From NCBI GenBank assembly GCA_963800065.1, contig CAWCZO010000002.1, positions 62,001 to 126,000 of the forward strand: a DNA stretch of 64,000 bases. Direction: 5' to 3'. A model generated the notes under the pieces. The model did no database searches, had not been told where the DNA came from, and saw only the letters and a list, made by a program, of their open reading frames with translations. Source of the stretch: CAWJFJ01 sp963800065 (GTDB taxonomy: Bacteria; Actinomycetota; Acidimicrobiia; Acidimicrobiales; UBA8190). The position numbers were made by a program, and so were the translations under genes. Shown here in pieces: positions 30,887-38,388 of the stretch. Each line of letters begins with the position of its first letter. Within the stretch, counting starts at the first letter, position 1.

Positions 30887-31215
30887 CGTTCCTGACCTTC
30901 GTGACCGAGCATCCCCTCGGTTCGTCCGTCCTGGGGACGGTGTCCTCCTTCGTGTCACACGGAGCGATGGTCGACGTCGACGGGATGTCGTGCTATCTCC
31001 CTCTCACGGGCCTCGGGGATCCACCACCACGACGGGCGCGCGAGGTTATCGACCGGGGGGAACAGCGTTCGTTCGTGGTGGTGGCCCTCGATCCACCCCG
31101 GCGCGGGGCGGAACTGGCCCTTCCCGACGTGGCGCCGGACGGCGCGCCGACACGGGCGACGCCGCTCCGCGACGCCTCCCGGCGGACCAAGAGAGCAGGC
31201 CGGACCGCCTCGTGA
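30883..31215 (+). CDS. C-terminal domain of the NYN RNase, displaced by frameshift
   Basis: A conserved-looking domain with FLTFVTEHP, VLGTVSSFVSHGAMVDVDGM and CYLPLTGLGDPPPRRARE. The VDVDG strand and SHGA turn resemble an S1/OB-like nucleic acid-binding fold. In this frame coding extends upstream of the TTG at 30883 as APAAVNDPLTFL, which shows that the domain belongs to the preceding gene. The TTGA overlap with the upstream stop could also allow coupled re-initiation. I favour one gene interrupted by a one-base deletion. Confidence 0.7.
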   Translation: MTFLTFVTEHPLGSSVLGTVSSFVSHGAMVDVDGMSCYLPLTGLGDPPPRRAREVIDRGEQRSFVVVALDPPRRGAELALPDVAPDGAPTRATPLRDASRRTKRAGRTAS

Positions 31216-31278
31216 GGGAGGTCCGATCCCGGCGCTCGGCCGAGGAACATCGAGTTCCGACGGTCGGCCCGGATTATT

Positions 31279-31324
31279 GCCACGAATAGTGGTGAAATTC
31301 CCTCAAGATGGCCACTGATAGTGT
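31279..31324 (+). promoter_or_regulatory. pair of dyad direct repeats (operator-like) before the His-rich small gene
   Basis: GCCACGAATAGTGG at 31279-31292 and GCCACTGATAGTGT at 31311-31324 are two copies of GCCACNRATAGTG, 32 bases apart (about three helical turns). Each is a partial dyad (CCAC/GTGG, CACT/AGTG). They lie in the least GC-rich part of the region, 45-90 bases before the small gene. Confidence 0.5.
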
Positions 31325-31367
31325 CGATATCGGCCACACGAGCAACTGACCACGAGGAGTTCTAACC

Positions 31368-31547
31368 ATGCGCCTCTCCACAACCCTCGACCACCTGGGC
31401 ATTCCTCGGTTCCACCACCACAAGGGCCACCGCAATTCGGTGGTCTTCATCGAAGCCCCCCGCGAGCACCACCACGACGGGACGAAGGCGGGGCAGGAAC
31501 GGTGGCGGGCGGCGTCGTACCGCGATCCCTGGCCCGACCGGGCCTGA
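31368..31547 (+). CDS. small His-rich protein of unknown function
   Basis: An ORF of 59 residues starting MRLSTTLDHLGIPRFHHHKG and ending RDPWPDRA. It contains two His triplets (FHHHKGH, EHHHDG), suggesting metal binding. GAGGAG about 9 bases before ATG 31368 is a good ribosome binding site. The gene is framed by the dyad repeats upstream and a strong hairpin downstream, which argues for a real, regulated unit. I recognise no family. Confidence 0.6.
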   Translation: MRLSTTLDHLGIPRFHHHKGHRNSVVFIEAPREHHHDGTKAGQERWRAASYRDPWPDRA

Positions 31548-31578
31548 GAGCGCCCGCCGTCACAGATCTGCCGGCGCT

Positions 31579-31612
31579 GGCGGCGCCCGTCCCGAGCGTG
31601 ACGGGCGTCGCC
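31579..31612 (+). terminator. strong hairpin after the small His-rich gene
   Basis: A stem of about 13 bp (31579-31591 with 31600-31612, one G-U) built on CGCCCGTC and GACGGGCG, with an 8-base loop. It is 31 bases past the stop and has no T tract. Confidence 0.55.
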
Positions 31613-31698
31613 GCCGCCGGCCGATGGAGTCGTTCGCCCCGGTACGCCGGGACAGGGATCGACGCCGACACCACGCCGCCCCGGTGACAGCCGACCGG

Positions 31699-31704
31699 TA
31701 ACCT
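31699..31704 (+). promoter_or_regulatory. -10 box (TAACCT) of the FabZ-like gene, leaderless
   Basis: TAACCT ends 8 bases before GTG 31713. Confidence 0.55.
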
Positions 31705-31712
31705 CAGCGCGC

Positions 31713-32132
31713 GTGGTGCGCCCCGAGGACCTTCTTCCCCACCGCCCCCCCTTTCTCTTCGTCGACGAGGTGGTGGAGCTCGAACCCGGCCAGTGGGCGC
31801 AGGGGCGCTGGCACCTGACCGGCGAGGAGAGCTTCTTCTCCGGTCATTTTCCGGGTCGCCCCACGCTTCCGGGCGTTCTCATGGTGGAATCCCTGGCCCA
31901 GCTGGGTGGCATCGCCGTTCTGGCCCACCCGCGCTTCGAAGGCCGCCTCCCGCTATTCGGCGGGATCGACAAGGCGCGCTTCCGACGCCAGGTCTCCCCG
32001 GGGGACGTACTCGATCTCGAAGTCCGCCTGGGCCGCCTCTCGGCGCGCGCCGGGTCCGGGCACGGACGCGCCAGCGTCGAGGGGAAGCTGGCGTGCGAAG
32101 TCGACCTTCTCTTCGTCATGGTCGACGCCTGA
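31713..32132 (+). CDS. 3-hydroxyacyl-ACP dehydratase, FabZ-like hotdog protein
   Basis: A protein of 139 residues. The start MVRPEDLLPHRPPFLFVDEV matches FabZ. The catalytic His is H45 in SGHFPGRPTLPGVL and the paired acid is E59 in MVESLAQLGG. GGIDKARFRRQVSPGD is the usual second-strand motif. It removes water from 3-hydroxyacyl-ACP in fatty acid synthesis. The gene stands apart from other fab genes here, so a role in a special lipid or as a thioester dehydratase is possible. GTG start set by the -10 box. Confidence 0.88.
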   Translation: MVRPEDLLPHRPPFLFVDEVVELEPGQWAQGRWHLTGEESFFSGHFPGRPTLPGVLMVESLAQLGGIAVLAHPRFEGRLPLFGGIDKARFRRQVSPGDVLDLEVRLGRLSARAGSGHGRASVEGKLACEVDLLFVMVDA

Positions 32133-32179
32133 CGGGCGACCCCCACTCACGACCGGCCCCACCGAGACCCGAGGAGAGC

Positions 32180-32950
32180 ATGCGCATCGCCACCTGGAAC
32201 GTGAATTCGCTCAACGCCCGACTGGGGCGCGTCGAGGAGTGGGTGGCCTACGCCCAGCCCGACGTGGTCTGCATGCAGGAGACGAAGGTGGCCGACACCG
32301 CCTTCCCGGCGCTGGCGCTGTCGGCGCTCGGCTATGAATCGGCCCCCCACGGTGACGGGCGCTGGAACGGGGTGGCCATCGTCAGCCGCGTGGGCCTCGA
32401 CGACGTCGAAAGGGGCTTCGGCTCCGGGGCCGACGAGCAGGGGTGCCGATTGGTGGCGGCGACCTGCGGCGGGGTCCGGGTCCACAGCGTCTACGTCCCC
32501 AACGGGCGCGCGGTCGGTAGCGAGCACTACGAAGCCAAGTTGGTCTGGCTCGACGAGCTCCGGTCGTATCTGGACCGGAGCTGCAAGCCGTCGGACGCGG
32601 TGGCGGTGTGCGGTGACTTCAACATCGCCCCCGACGACCGCGACATCTATGACCGCGCCGCCCTCGAGGGGTCCACGCACATCACGGAGCCCGAGCGCCG
32701 GGCCCTGCGCCAGGTGGAGGACTGGGGACTGGTCGACGGTTTCCGCCTCCTCTACGACCAGGGCGACCTTTTCACCTGGTGGGACTACCGGGCCGGCAAC
32801 TTCCACAAGCACCTCGGCATGCGGATCGACCTGCTGCTGCTGTCCCAGAGCGTGGCCGACCGGTGCACCTACGCCCTGGTCGACCGCAACGCCCGGAAGG
32901 GGAAGCAACCATCGGACCACGCCCCCGTCTTCATCGATCTCGCCCCCTGA
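32180..32950 (+). CDS. xth: exodeoxyribonuclease III (AP endonuclease)
   Basis: A protein of 256 residues in the exonuclease III/APE1 family. MRIATWNVNSLNAR holds the metal-binding Asn, MQETKV the metal-binding Glu, CGDFNIAPDDRDIYD the catalytic Asp/Asn pair, WWDYRAGNFHKHLGMRID the substrate-binding loop and SDHAPVFIDL the catalytic His. It cuts DNA 5' to abasic sites in base excision repair. GAGGAG 3 bases before ATG 32180 marks the start. It converges on the UvrD-like helicase. Confidence 0.95.
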   Translation: MRIATWNVNSLNARLGRVEEWVAYAQPDVVCMQETKVADTAFPALALSALGYESAPHGDGRWNGVAIVSRVGLDDVERGFGSGADEQGCRLVAATCGGVRVHSVYVPNGRAVGSEHYEAKLVWLDELRSYLDRSCKPSDAVAVCGDFNIAPDDRDIYDRAALEGSTHITEPERRALRQVEDWGLVDGFRLLYDQGDLFTWWDYRAGNFHKHLGMRIDLLLLSQSVADRCTYALVDRNARKGKQPSDHAPVFIDLAP

Positions 32951-32968
32951 CGCCGGGGCGACCGCCGG

Positions 32969-34777
32969 TCACCCGGCGGCGGGGAGGCGCTGGCGCAGGG
33001 AGGCGATCCGGACGGTCACCGACGGGGCCCGGTGCTGCGGTGGTTCGGTCGTTCCGGCCGCTTCGATGGCATCGAGCAGAGGAGAGGGTCGGCACGACCA
33101 GGTCCTCCCGGCCGCCTGGCGCTCCGAGGCCCAGGAGCACCACAGACTCTCCTCGGCACGGGTGACGGCGACGTAGAGAAGACGCCGCTCTTCGGCCTGG
33201 GCCGTGGCCGAGGTGGCGTAGGAGATCGGGACCAGGCCGTCTTCCAGTCCGATGAGCGCCACGGCCGGCCATTCGAGCCCTTTGGCCCGGTGGAACGTGG
33301 ACAGTTCCACCGAATCGGCGTCGGGGTCGGCCTCGGTGCTGAACCCGTCGGCCACGTTGGCGGCGACCCAGGCCAGGAACCCCCCCACGCTGGCACCGGG
33401 CTCCTCGACGGCGTGCTCGTCGGCCAGCCGGGCCAGCGCCGCCGGTATGCCGCCACCGGCCCCCCGTCGTCCAGCGTCGCCGGTGCCGTCGAGAGCGGTG
33501 CCGTCGGGAACGGTGTCGTCGGGAACGGTGTCTTCGGGAACGGAGAGATCGGCCAGGGCACTGCGCAGGGGGCGTCCCGACGGCATGGCCCGCAGAGCGT
33601 CGACCGCCGACCGCAACTCGGCTCCGGCACGCGGTCCGGCGCCGACCCGGAACGGGATACCGGCCTTGTGGAGGGCGGCGGCGACGGGTCCGAGCCGGGC
33701 GTTGGTCCGGGCCAGGACGGCGAGATGCGACCACGGCCGGCCGGGACGGTGCATCACGCGGAGCCACCGGGCCACGGCACCGGCCTCCTGGGCGTCGTCG
33801 TCGAATCCGATGACGGTGGGGACCGGACCGTCGGGGCGGGCCCCCGTGACTGCGGCTCCGTGGACGGCGTGGGGGAGAACGGCGCGTGCGGCGGCGATGA
33901 CCTGGGGGGTGGACCGGTGGTTGGCGTCGAGACGGATGACCTCGGTGCCCGGGAGGAGCACGGGCAGGCGTTCCAACAGGGTCGGGTCGGCCCCGTTCCA
34001 TCCGTAGACGGCCTGGCGGGGGTCGCCGACCACGAAGAGGTCGGTCCGGTCGCCGAGCCAGGCCGAAAGGAGCCGCCACTGGGCCGGGTTGACGTCCTGG
34101 AACTCGTCGACGAAGAGGTGCCGGATCCGCCACCGGGTGGCGGCGGCGACGGCGGCGTCGGACTCCAGGAGATCGGCGCAGCGGGTGAGGAGGTCGCCCA
34201 TGTCGATGACGTGGCGGGTCCTCTTGACCTCGACGTACCGGGCGTAGAGGTCGGCGATCTCCTCGACCGGCAGCGGCGTCCGCCGGGCCGCCGCCCGGGC
34301 GCCGGTGGCGTAGTCCTCCGGTCCGAGCAGTCGGGCCTGGGCCCACTGGACCTCGGCCAGGACGGCATCCACGGTCTCGCCGGCCGGGGCCGGCCCGGCG
34401 GGAAAGACGCCACGGAGGAGGCGACGGGGGTCGTCGACCACCGACGGAGGGCGGGCCCCGGATTCGGCCCAGTGACGGCGGAGCTGGCCGTAGGCGGCGG
34501 CGTGGAAGGTGCCGGCCCAGACGGGCCCGGGGACGTCCAACCGCCACAGCCGGCCGCGGAGCTCCCGGGAGGCTTTGCGGGTGAAGGTCACCACCAGGGT
34601 CCGCCCGGCCTCCGCCGAGCCGTCGAACAGCCGGCGGGCCACCCGCCTGGTGAGGACGGTCGTCTTCCCCGATCCCGCTCCGGCCAGGACGCAGAGGGGG
34701 GCGGCCCCGGAGATGACGGCCTCACGCTGGGGCCCGGTGAGCCCGCGAAGAAGCGTCTCGTTGGGGTCGCCGTCCAC
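32969..34777 (-). CDS. UvrD/Rep-type superfamily 1 DNA helicase
   Basis: A 3'-5' helicase of 602 residues with motif I AGAGSGKTT (32-40), motif II VDEFQDVNPAQW, motif III VVGDPRQAVYGWNGA, motif IV LDANHRST, motif V STFHRAKGLEWPAV and motif VI LLYVAVTRAEE, so it should be active. It is shorter than UvrD1 and has no HRDC domain like that of mycobacterial UvrD2; the 2B region carries a short repeat linker. It probably acts in repair or fork clearing. GTG start 7 bases after TACGTT. Confidence 0.93.
   Translation of the reverse strand: MDGDPNETLLRGLTGPQREAVISGAAPLCVLAGAGSGKTTVLTRRVARRLFDGSAEAGRTLVVTFTRKASRELRGRLWRLDVPGPVWAGTFHAAAYGQLRRHWAESGARPPSVVDDPRRLLRGVFPAGPAPAGETVDAVLAEVQWAQARLLGPEDYATGARAAARRTPLPVEEIADLYARYVEVKRTRHVIDMGDLLTRCADLLESDAAVAAATRWRIRHLFVDEFQDVNPAQWRLLSAWLGDRTDLFVVGDPRQAVYGWNGADPTLLERLPVLLPGTEVIRLDANHRSTPQVIAAARAVLPHAVHGAAVTGARPDGPVPTVIGFDDDAQEAGAVARWLRVMHRPGRPWSHLAVLARTNARLGPVAAALHKAGIPFRVGAGPRAGAELRSAVDALRAMPSGRPLRSALADLSVPEDTVPDDTVPDGTALDGTGDAGRRGAGGGIPAALARLADEHAVEEPGASVGGFLAWVAANVADGFSTEADPDADSVELSTFHRAKGLEWPAVALIGLEDGLVPISYATSATAQAEERRLLYVAVTRAEESLWCSWASERQAAGRTWSCRPSPLLDAIEAAGTTEPPQHRAPSVTVRIASLRQRLPAAG
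33484..33543 (-). repeat. four degenerate 15-base units in the helicase gene
   Basis: Units at 33484, 33499, 33514 and 33529 (consensus GTGYCGTCGGGAACG) encode VPEDT-VPDDT-VPDGT-ALDGT, an acidic linker between conserved motifs. The length is a multiple of three. Confidence 0.75.
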
Positions 34778-34784
34778 GGGAGCG

Positions 34785-34790
34785 AACGTA
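34785..34790 (-). promoter_or_regulatory. -10 box (TACGTT) of the UvrD-like gene, leaderless
   Basis: On the minus strand TACGTT ends 7 bases before the GTG at 34777. Confidence 0.5.
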
Positions 34791-34844
34791 TCGGTGGGGT
34801 GTGGCGCCGGGGGGGATGGGCTCCGGCCGGCGGGCTCCGGCCGG

Positions 34845-34850
34845 TAGCCT
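34845..34850 (+). promoter_or_regulatory. -10 box (TAGCCT) of the hydrolase-murF-like-ddl operon, leaderless
   Basis: TAGCCT ends 7 bases before ATG 34858. No other promoter-like site is seen before the next two genes. Confidence 0.55.
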
Positions 34851-34857
34851 CGCCGCG

Positions 34858-35631
34858 ATGCTGAAGTCGCTGGCCGGTGGGGCCCTCTTCGGCGAGGTCT
34901 GGGGGACGGGGACCCCCGAGGTCCTGGTTCTCCACGGTTGGGGCCGGACCCACGCCGACTTCGCCGCCGTGGTGGGGCCGGCGGCGGCGGCGGGGCCGTT
35001 GCCGACCCTGGCGCCCGATCTCCCGGGCTTCGGGTCCACCCCGGCTCCCGCCACCGTCTGGGGGGCGGCGGACTACGCGTCGGCGCTGATTCCCCTCCTC
35101 GAGGAGGGGAACGGGGACCGTGGCGTGGTGGTCCTCGGGCACTCGCGCGGCGGGTGCATCGCCGTCGTCCTGGCCGCCAGCCGCCCCGATCTCGTGCGTG
35201 GGCTCGTCCTCACCGGGGCGCCCGTCGTCCCCCGGCCCGGAGCAGGACGACGGCGTCCGGCCCCCGCCTTCGTGATGGCCCGGCGGCTGCACCGGTGGGG
35301 GCTGATGAGCGAGGACCGGATGGAGAGGGCCCGGCAACGGTACGGGTCGGCCGACTACCGGGCCGCCGAGGGGATCATGCGCGACGTCTTCGTCCGGTTG
35401 GTCAACGAGCACTACGAGAACGAGCTGGCGGCGCTGCGCTGCCCGGTGGAGCTCGTCTGGGGCGACGACGACGCCGACGTCCCCGTGGCGGTGGCCCGGG
35501 CCACGCTGGGAGCGCTGTCCGGAGGGGCGGGGGCGACGCTGACGCTGTGTCCCGGGGCCGGTCATCTGACGCCGGTGACCGTTCCCGGTGAACTCCGGGC
35601 CGCTGTCGAGCGGGCCCTGGCCCGACCGTGA
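34858..35631 (+). CDS. alpha/beta-fold hydrolase
   Basis: A hydrolase of 257 residues with oxyanion motif VLHGWGRTH, LPGFGSTPAP turn, nucleophile elbow GHSRGG (S96), acid in WGDDDADVP and catalytic His in GAGHLTPV. The fold is typical of meta-cleavage hydrolases and BioH-like esterases. It overlaps the MurF-like gene by 4 bases (GTGA) and so is translationally coupled to two D-Ala/Mur-type ligases. This suggests a cell-wall or peptide-ester role, but the substrate is unknown. Confidence 0.87.
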   Translation: MLKSLAGGALFGEVWGTGTPEVLVLHGWGRTHADFAAVVGPAAAAGPLPTLAPDLPGFGSTPAPATVWGAADYASALIPLLEEGNGDRGVVVLGHSRGGCIAVVLAASRPDLVRGLVLTGAPVVPRPGAGRRRPAPAFVMARRLHRWGLMSEDRMERARQRYGSADYRAAEGIMRDVFVRLVNEHYENELAALRCPVELVWGDDDADVPVAVARATLGALSGGAGATLTLCPGAGHLTPVTVPGELRAAVERALARP

Positions 35632-37202
35632 CGGCCCTGGACGCCGCCGTGGTGGCCGGTGGCTCGGTGGCGACCGCCCTGGCCGGTCTCCGGTGGCTGC
35701 GGGTGGCCCAGCGCGAGCACTACCTCCCGGGGGCAGCGTCGCGCTTCGCCCTCCGATGGTGGCGACAGGACGCCGTCAGCGCGGTGGGGGCCACGGCCGC
35801 CCTGGCCGGGGTGGTGACCGCCTACCGGTGGCCCGCCACCGGCCTGGTCACCGCCGTGGTGGTGGCCGCCGGGCCGCCGGGGCTGGGACTGCGGGGACGG
35901 ACGTCACCGCTGGCGTGGACGAGACGGCTGAAGACCCTGGCGGCGGTCGGGGCCGCCCTCGGCGTCATCGCCGTGGCCGGCGCCGTGGTCGCCGGGGCCG
36001 GACCGCTCGGGAGCGCCGCCGTGGCCCTGGCCGCCCCCGTCCTCGTCGACGTGGGTTGCGCCCTCACCTCGCCCTTCGAGGCGGTGGCGGCCCGTAGACA
36101 TGTCGGCCGGGCCGCCGAACGTCTGCGCCGGGTGGCCCCCGCCGTGGTGGCCATCACCGGCTCGTACGGGAAGACGAGCACCAAGGGATACGTCGCCCAC
36201 CTGATGGCCGGTTCGAAGACGGTGGTGGCCAGCCCGGCCAGCTTCAACAACCGGGCCGGCCTGGCCCGGGCCGTGAACGAGAGCCTGGTGGAGGGGACGG
36301 AGGTCTTCGTGGCCGAGATGGGGACCTACGGCCCCGGTGAGATCGCCGAGCTCTGCTCCTGGCTCGTTCCCGACGTGGCCGTGATCACCGCCGTCGGGCC
36401 CGTCCACCTGGAGCGGTTCGGGTCGGAGGAGCGGATCGTCGAGGCCAAGGCCGAGATCCTGGCGGCGGCCGGGACCGCCGTCCTGAACGTCGACGACCCC
36501 CGGCTGGCCACCCTGGCCGACACGGTGGAGAGGGAGGGCCGGCGCGTCCGGCGGGTGTCTGAACGGGCGCCGGACACCGACGTCTGTGTGCGTGACGACG
36601 GCGATGGCCCGACCCTCTTCGTGGGCGGGGCCGAGGTGGGGCGGCCGCCGGCGGGGGCGCGGCCGGGCAACGTGGCCTGTGCCGTGGCGGTGGCGCTCGA
36701 GCTCGGTGTCCCCGTGGGGGAGATCGCTCGCCGGGTCGGCACCCTGCCCACCGCTCCCCACCGTCTCGAGACCGCCGTGGGGGCCGGCGGCTTCATCGTC
36801 CTCGACGACACCTACAACGCCAATCCGGCCGGGGCCCGCGCCGCCCTCCGGGCGCTGGAGACGACGGCCCCGGCGTCGGCCCGGCGGGTGGTGGTGACAC
36901 CGGGGTTGGTCGAACTCGGACCGAAGCAGGTCGAGGAGAACGCCTCCTTCGCCCGGGCGGTGGCCGGCGCCGCCGACGATCTGGTGGTGGTGGGCCGGAC
37001 GAACCGCCGTGCGCTCCTGGCCGGTGCCGAGAAGGTCGGTGAGGGTGCGGTGGCCGAGGCGCAGGTCCGGAGGCCGGGGGAGGCGGCGTTGCGGTGCGTG
37101 GTGGTGGCCCGGCGCGATCAGGCCGTGGCCTGGGTCCGTGACCACCTCGGCGCCGGGGACATCGTCCTCTACGAGAACGATCTCCCCGACCACTACCCTT
37201 AG
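35628..37202 (+). CDS. membrane-anchored Mur ligase (MurF-like)
   Basis: A protein of 524 residues. The first 150 contain about four hydrophobic segments (roughly 50-67, 71-88, 104-125, 127-147) in place of the usual MurF UDP-binding domain. A Mur ligase core follows with ATP loop AITGSYGKTSTKGYVA (TGSYGKTS 177-184), AEMGTYGPGEIAEL, HLERFGS with the metal/carbamate region, and the C-terminal DDTYNANPAGARAALRAL. The core resembles MurF, which adds D-Ala-D-Ala, and ddl follows after 5 bases. The lost N-terminal domain and added helices make it unlikely to act on the soluble UDP-MurNAc-tripeptide in the normal way. It may be a membrane-bound paralogue using a lipid-linked or different acceptor. 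Confidence 0.82.
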   Translation: MTALDAAVVAGGSVATALAGLRWLRVAQREHYLPGAASRFALRWWRQDAVSAVGATAALAGVVTAYRWPATGLVTAVVVAAGPPGLGLRGRTSPLAWTRRLKTLAAVGAALGVIAVAGAVVAGAGPLGSAAVALAAPVLVDVGCALTSPFEAVAARRHVGRAAERLRRVAPAVVAITGSYGKTSTKGYVAHLMAGSKTVVASPASFNNRAGLARAVNESLVEGTEVFVAEMGTYGPGEIAELCSWLVPDVAVITAVGPVHLERFGSEERIVEAKAEILAAAGTAVLNVDDPRLATLADTVEREGRRVRRVSERAPDTDVCVRDDGDGPTLFVGGAEVGRPPAGARPGNVACAVAVALELGVPVGEIARRVGTLPTAPHRLETAVGAGGFIVLDDTYNANPAGARAALRALETTAPASARRVVVTPGLVELGPKQVEENASFARAVAGAADDLVVVGRTNRRALLAGAEKVGEGAVAEAQVRRPGEAALRCVVVARRDQAVAWVRDHLGAGDIVLYENDLPDHYP

Positions 37203-37207
37203 GCGCC

Positions 37208-38329
37208 TTGAACCCGAGCACCGCCACCATCGGCGTCGTCTTCGGCGGCCCCTCGCCGGAGCACGACGTCAGCATCCTGACCGGTCTCCAGGCGGTGCGG
37301 ACGCTGGTGGGGGCGCACAACGACGTGGTCGGCCTCTACTGGTCCAAGACCGGCGACTGGTTCCGGGTGCCGGCCACGCTGGAGGCCGCCGACTTCATCG
37401 ACGGAGTCCCGCGCCGGGCCGTGGCCCTGCGGCTCGGGATGGGAACCGACGGCGGCTTCACCGACGGCGCCGGCCGGTTGGGCCGGGCCCGCCCCGTGCC
37501 CCTCGACGTGGCCGTGAACTGCTGTCACGGCGGTCCCGGGGAGGACGGATCGCTCCAGGCGGCCTTCGATCTGGCCGGGATCCGGTACACCGGTCCGGGG
37601 GCGGCGGCCGCCGCGCTGGGGTTGGACAAGCTGGCCTTCGCCGGTCTGGTGGCCGACGCCGGGCTCCCCGCCCTCGATCGTCGGCTCCTGGCCGCCACCA
37701 CCACGGACCTGGGTTTCCCGGGGCCCTTCATCGTGAAGCCCCGCTACGGCGGATCGTCTCTCGGGATCGACGTGGTCGAGGACGTGGCCACGGCCGCCGC
37801 CCGTCTCGATGCCAACCCCCATCTACGCCGGGGGGCCGTCGTCGAGCCCTACCGGCCGGACCTCTTCGATCTCAACATCGCCGTCCGCCTCTGGCCCGGC
37901 CCCGAGCTGTCGGCCGTCGAGCGACCGTTGCGGTCGACGGAGACGGCCGAGATCTTGAACTACGCCGACAAGTACGTGGGGGGCGAGGGGATGGCCAGCG
38001 CCCCGCGCCAGCTCCCGGCCGAGCTGCCGGCGGCGTTGACGGCGGCCCTGCGGTCTGCCGCCCTCGAGATCGCCCGACTGCTGCCCGTCCGGGGGGTGGC
38101 CCGGATCGACTTCCTCTCGGACGGAGACGGGTGGTTCGTGAACGAGGTGAACACTGTCCCCGGCTCGCTGGCCCGGTATCTCTGGGTGGAACCACCGGTG
38201 ACCTTCCTCGGACTCCTCGAGGCCATGATCGACGAGGCCCGGTCGTGCCCGACCTGGCGGCCGTCCGCCGTCGGCGCCGACGGAGCCGTCCTGCGCAGCG
38301 CCGGGGGCATCGCCGCCAAGCTCGGCTGA
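37208..38329 (+). CDS. ddl: D-alanine--D-alanine ligase-like ATP-grasp protein
   Basis: A protein of 373 residues. VVFGGPSPEHDVSI is the Ddl N-terminal motif, VNCCHGGPGEDGSLQAAFDL the second, and FIVKPRYGGSSLGI the ATP-grasp loop. ARIDFLSDGDGWFVNEVNTV and PGSLARYLW supply the metal ligands and product-binding loop. It joins two D-Ala (or D-Ala with another hydroxy/amino acid). A TTG start 5 bases after the MurF-like stop indicates coupled translation. Normal Ddl selects D-Ala by a Tyr/Lys in the omega loop; that region here (ILNYADKYVGGEGM) has the usual Tyr-Lys form, so D-Ala-D-Ala is likely. Confidence 0.9.
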   Translation: MNPSTATIGVVFGGPSPEHDVSILTGLQAVRTLVGAHNDVVGLYWSKTGDWFRVPATLEAADFIDGVPRRAVALRLGMGTDGGFTDGAGRLGRARPVPLDVAVNCCHGGPGEDGSLQAAFDLAGIRYTGPGAAAAALGLDKLAFAGLVADAGLPALDRRLLAATTTDLGFPGPFIVKPRYGGSSLGIDVVEDVATAAARLDANPHLRRGAVVEPYRPDLFDLNIAVRLWPGPELSAVERPLRSTETAEILNYADKYVGGEGMASAPRQLPAELPAALTAALRSAALEIARLLPVRGVARIDFLSDGDGWFVNEVNTVPGSLARYLWVEPPVTFLGLLEAMIDEARSCPTWRPSAVGADGAVLRSAGGIAAKLG

Positions 38330-38355
38330 GGCAGCGCCCGTCGCAGACCCCCGGA

Positions 38356-38361
38356 TACGCT
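38356..38361 (+). promoter_or_regulatory. -10 box (TACGCT) before the PH-domain gene
   Basis: TACGCT ends 9 bases before an ATG at 38371 that opens a five-codon ORF, and 23 bases before the real start at 38385. Confidence 0.45.
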
Positions 38362-38370
38362 GGACGGGCG

Positions 38371-38388
38371 ATGACTGGCGATCGATGA
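38371..38388 (+). CDS. possible leaderless upstream mini-ORF (MTGDR)
   Basis: ATG ACT GGC GAT CGA TGA. Its stop overlaps the next gene's ATG as ATGA (38385-38388), the usual coupling arrangement. It would be the first ORF on a transcript starting near 38368. Too short to be judged as a protein. Confidence 0.3.
   Translation: MTGDR

Noticed and set aside
31502..31687. 61-codon ORF after the His-rich gene
   Set aside because: It runs through the terminator hairpin, starts inside the His-rich gene in another frame, and has no ribosome binding site.
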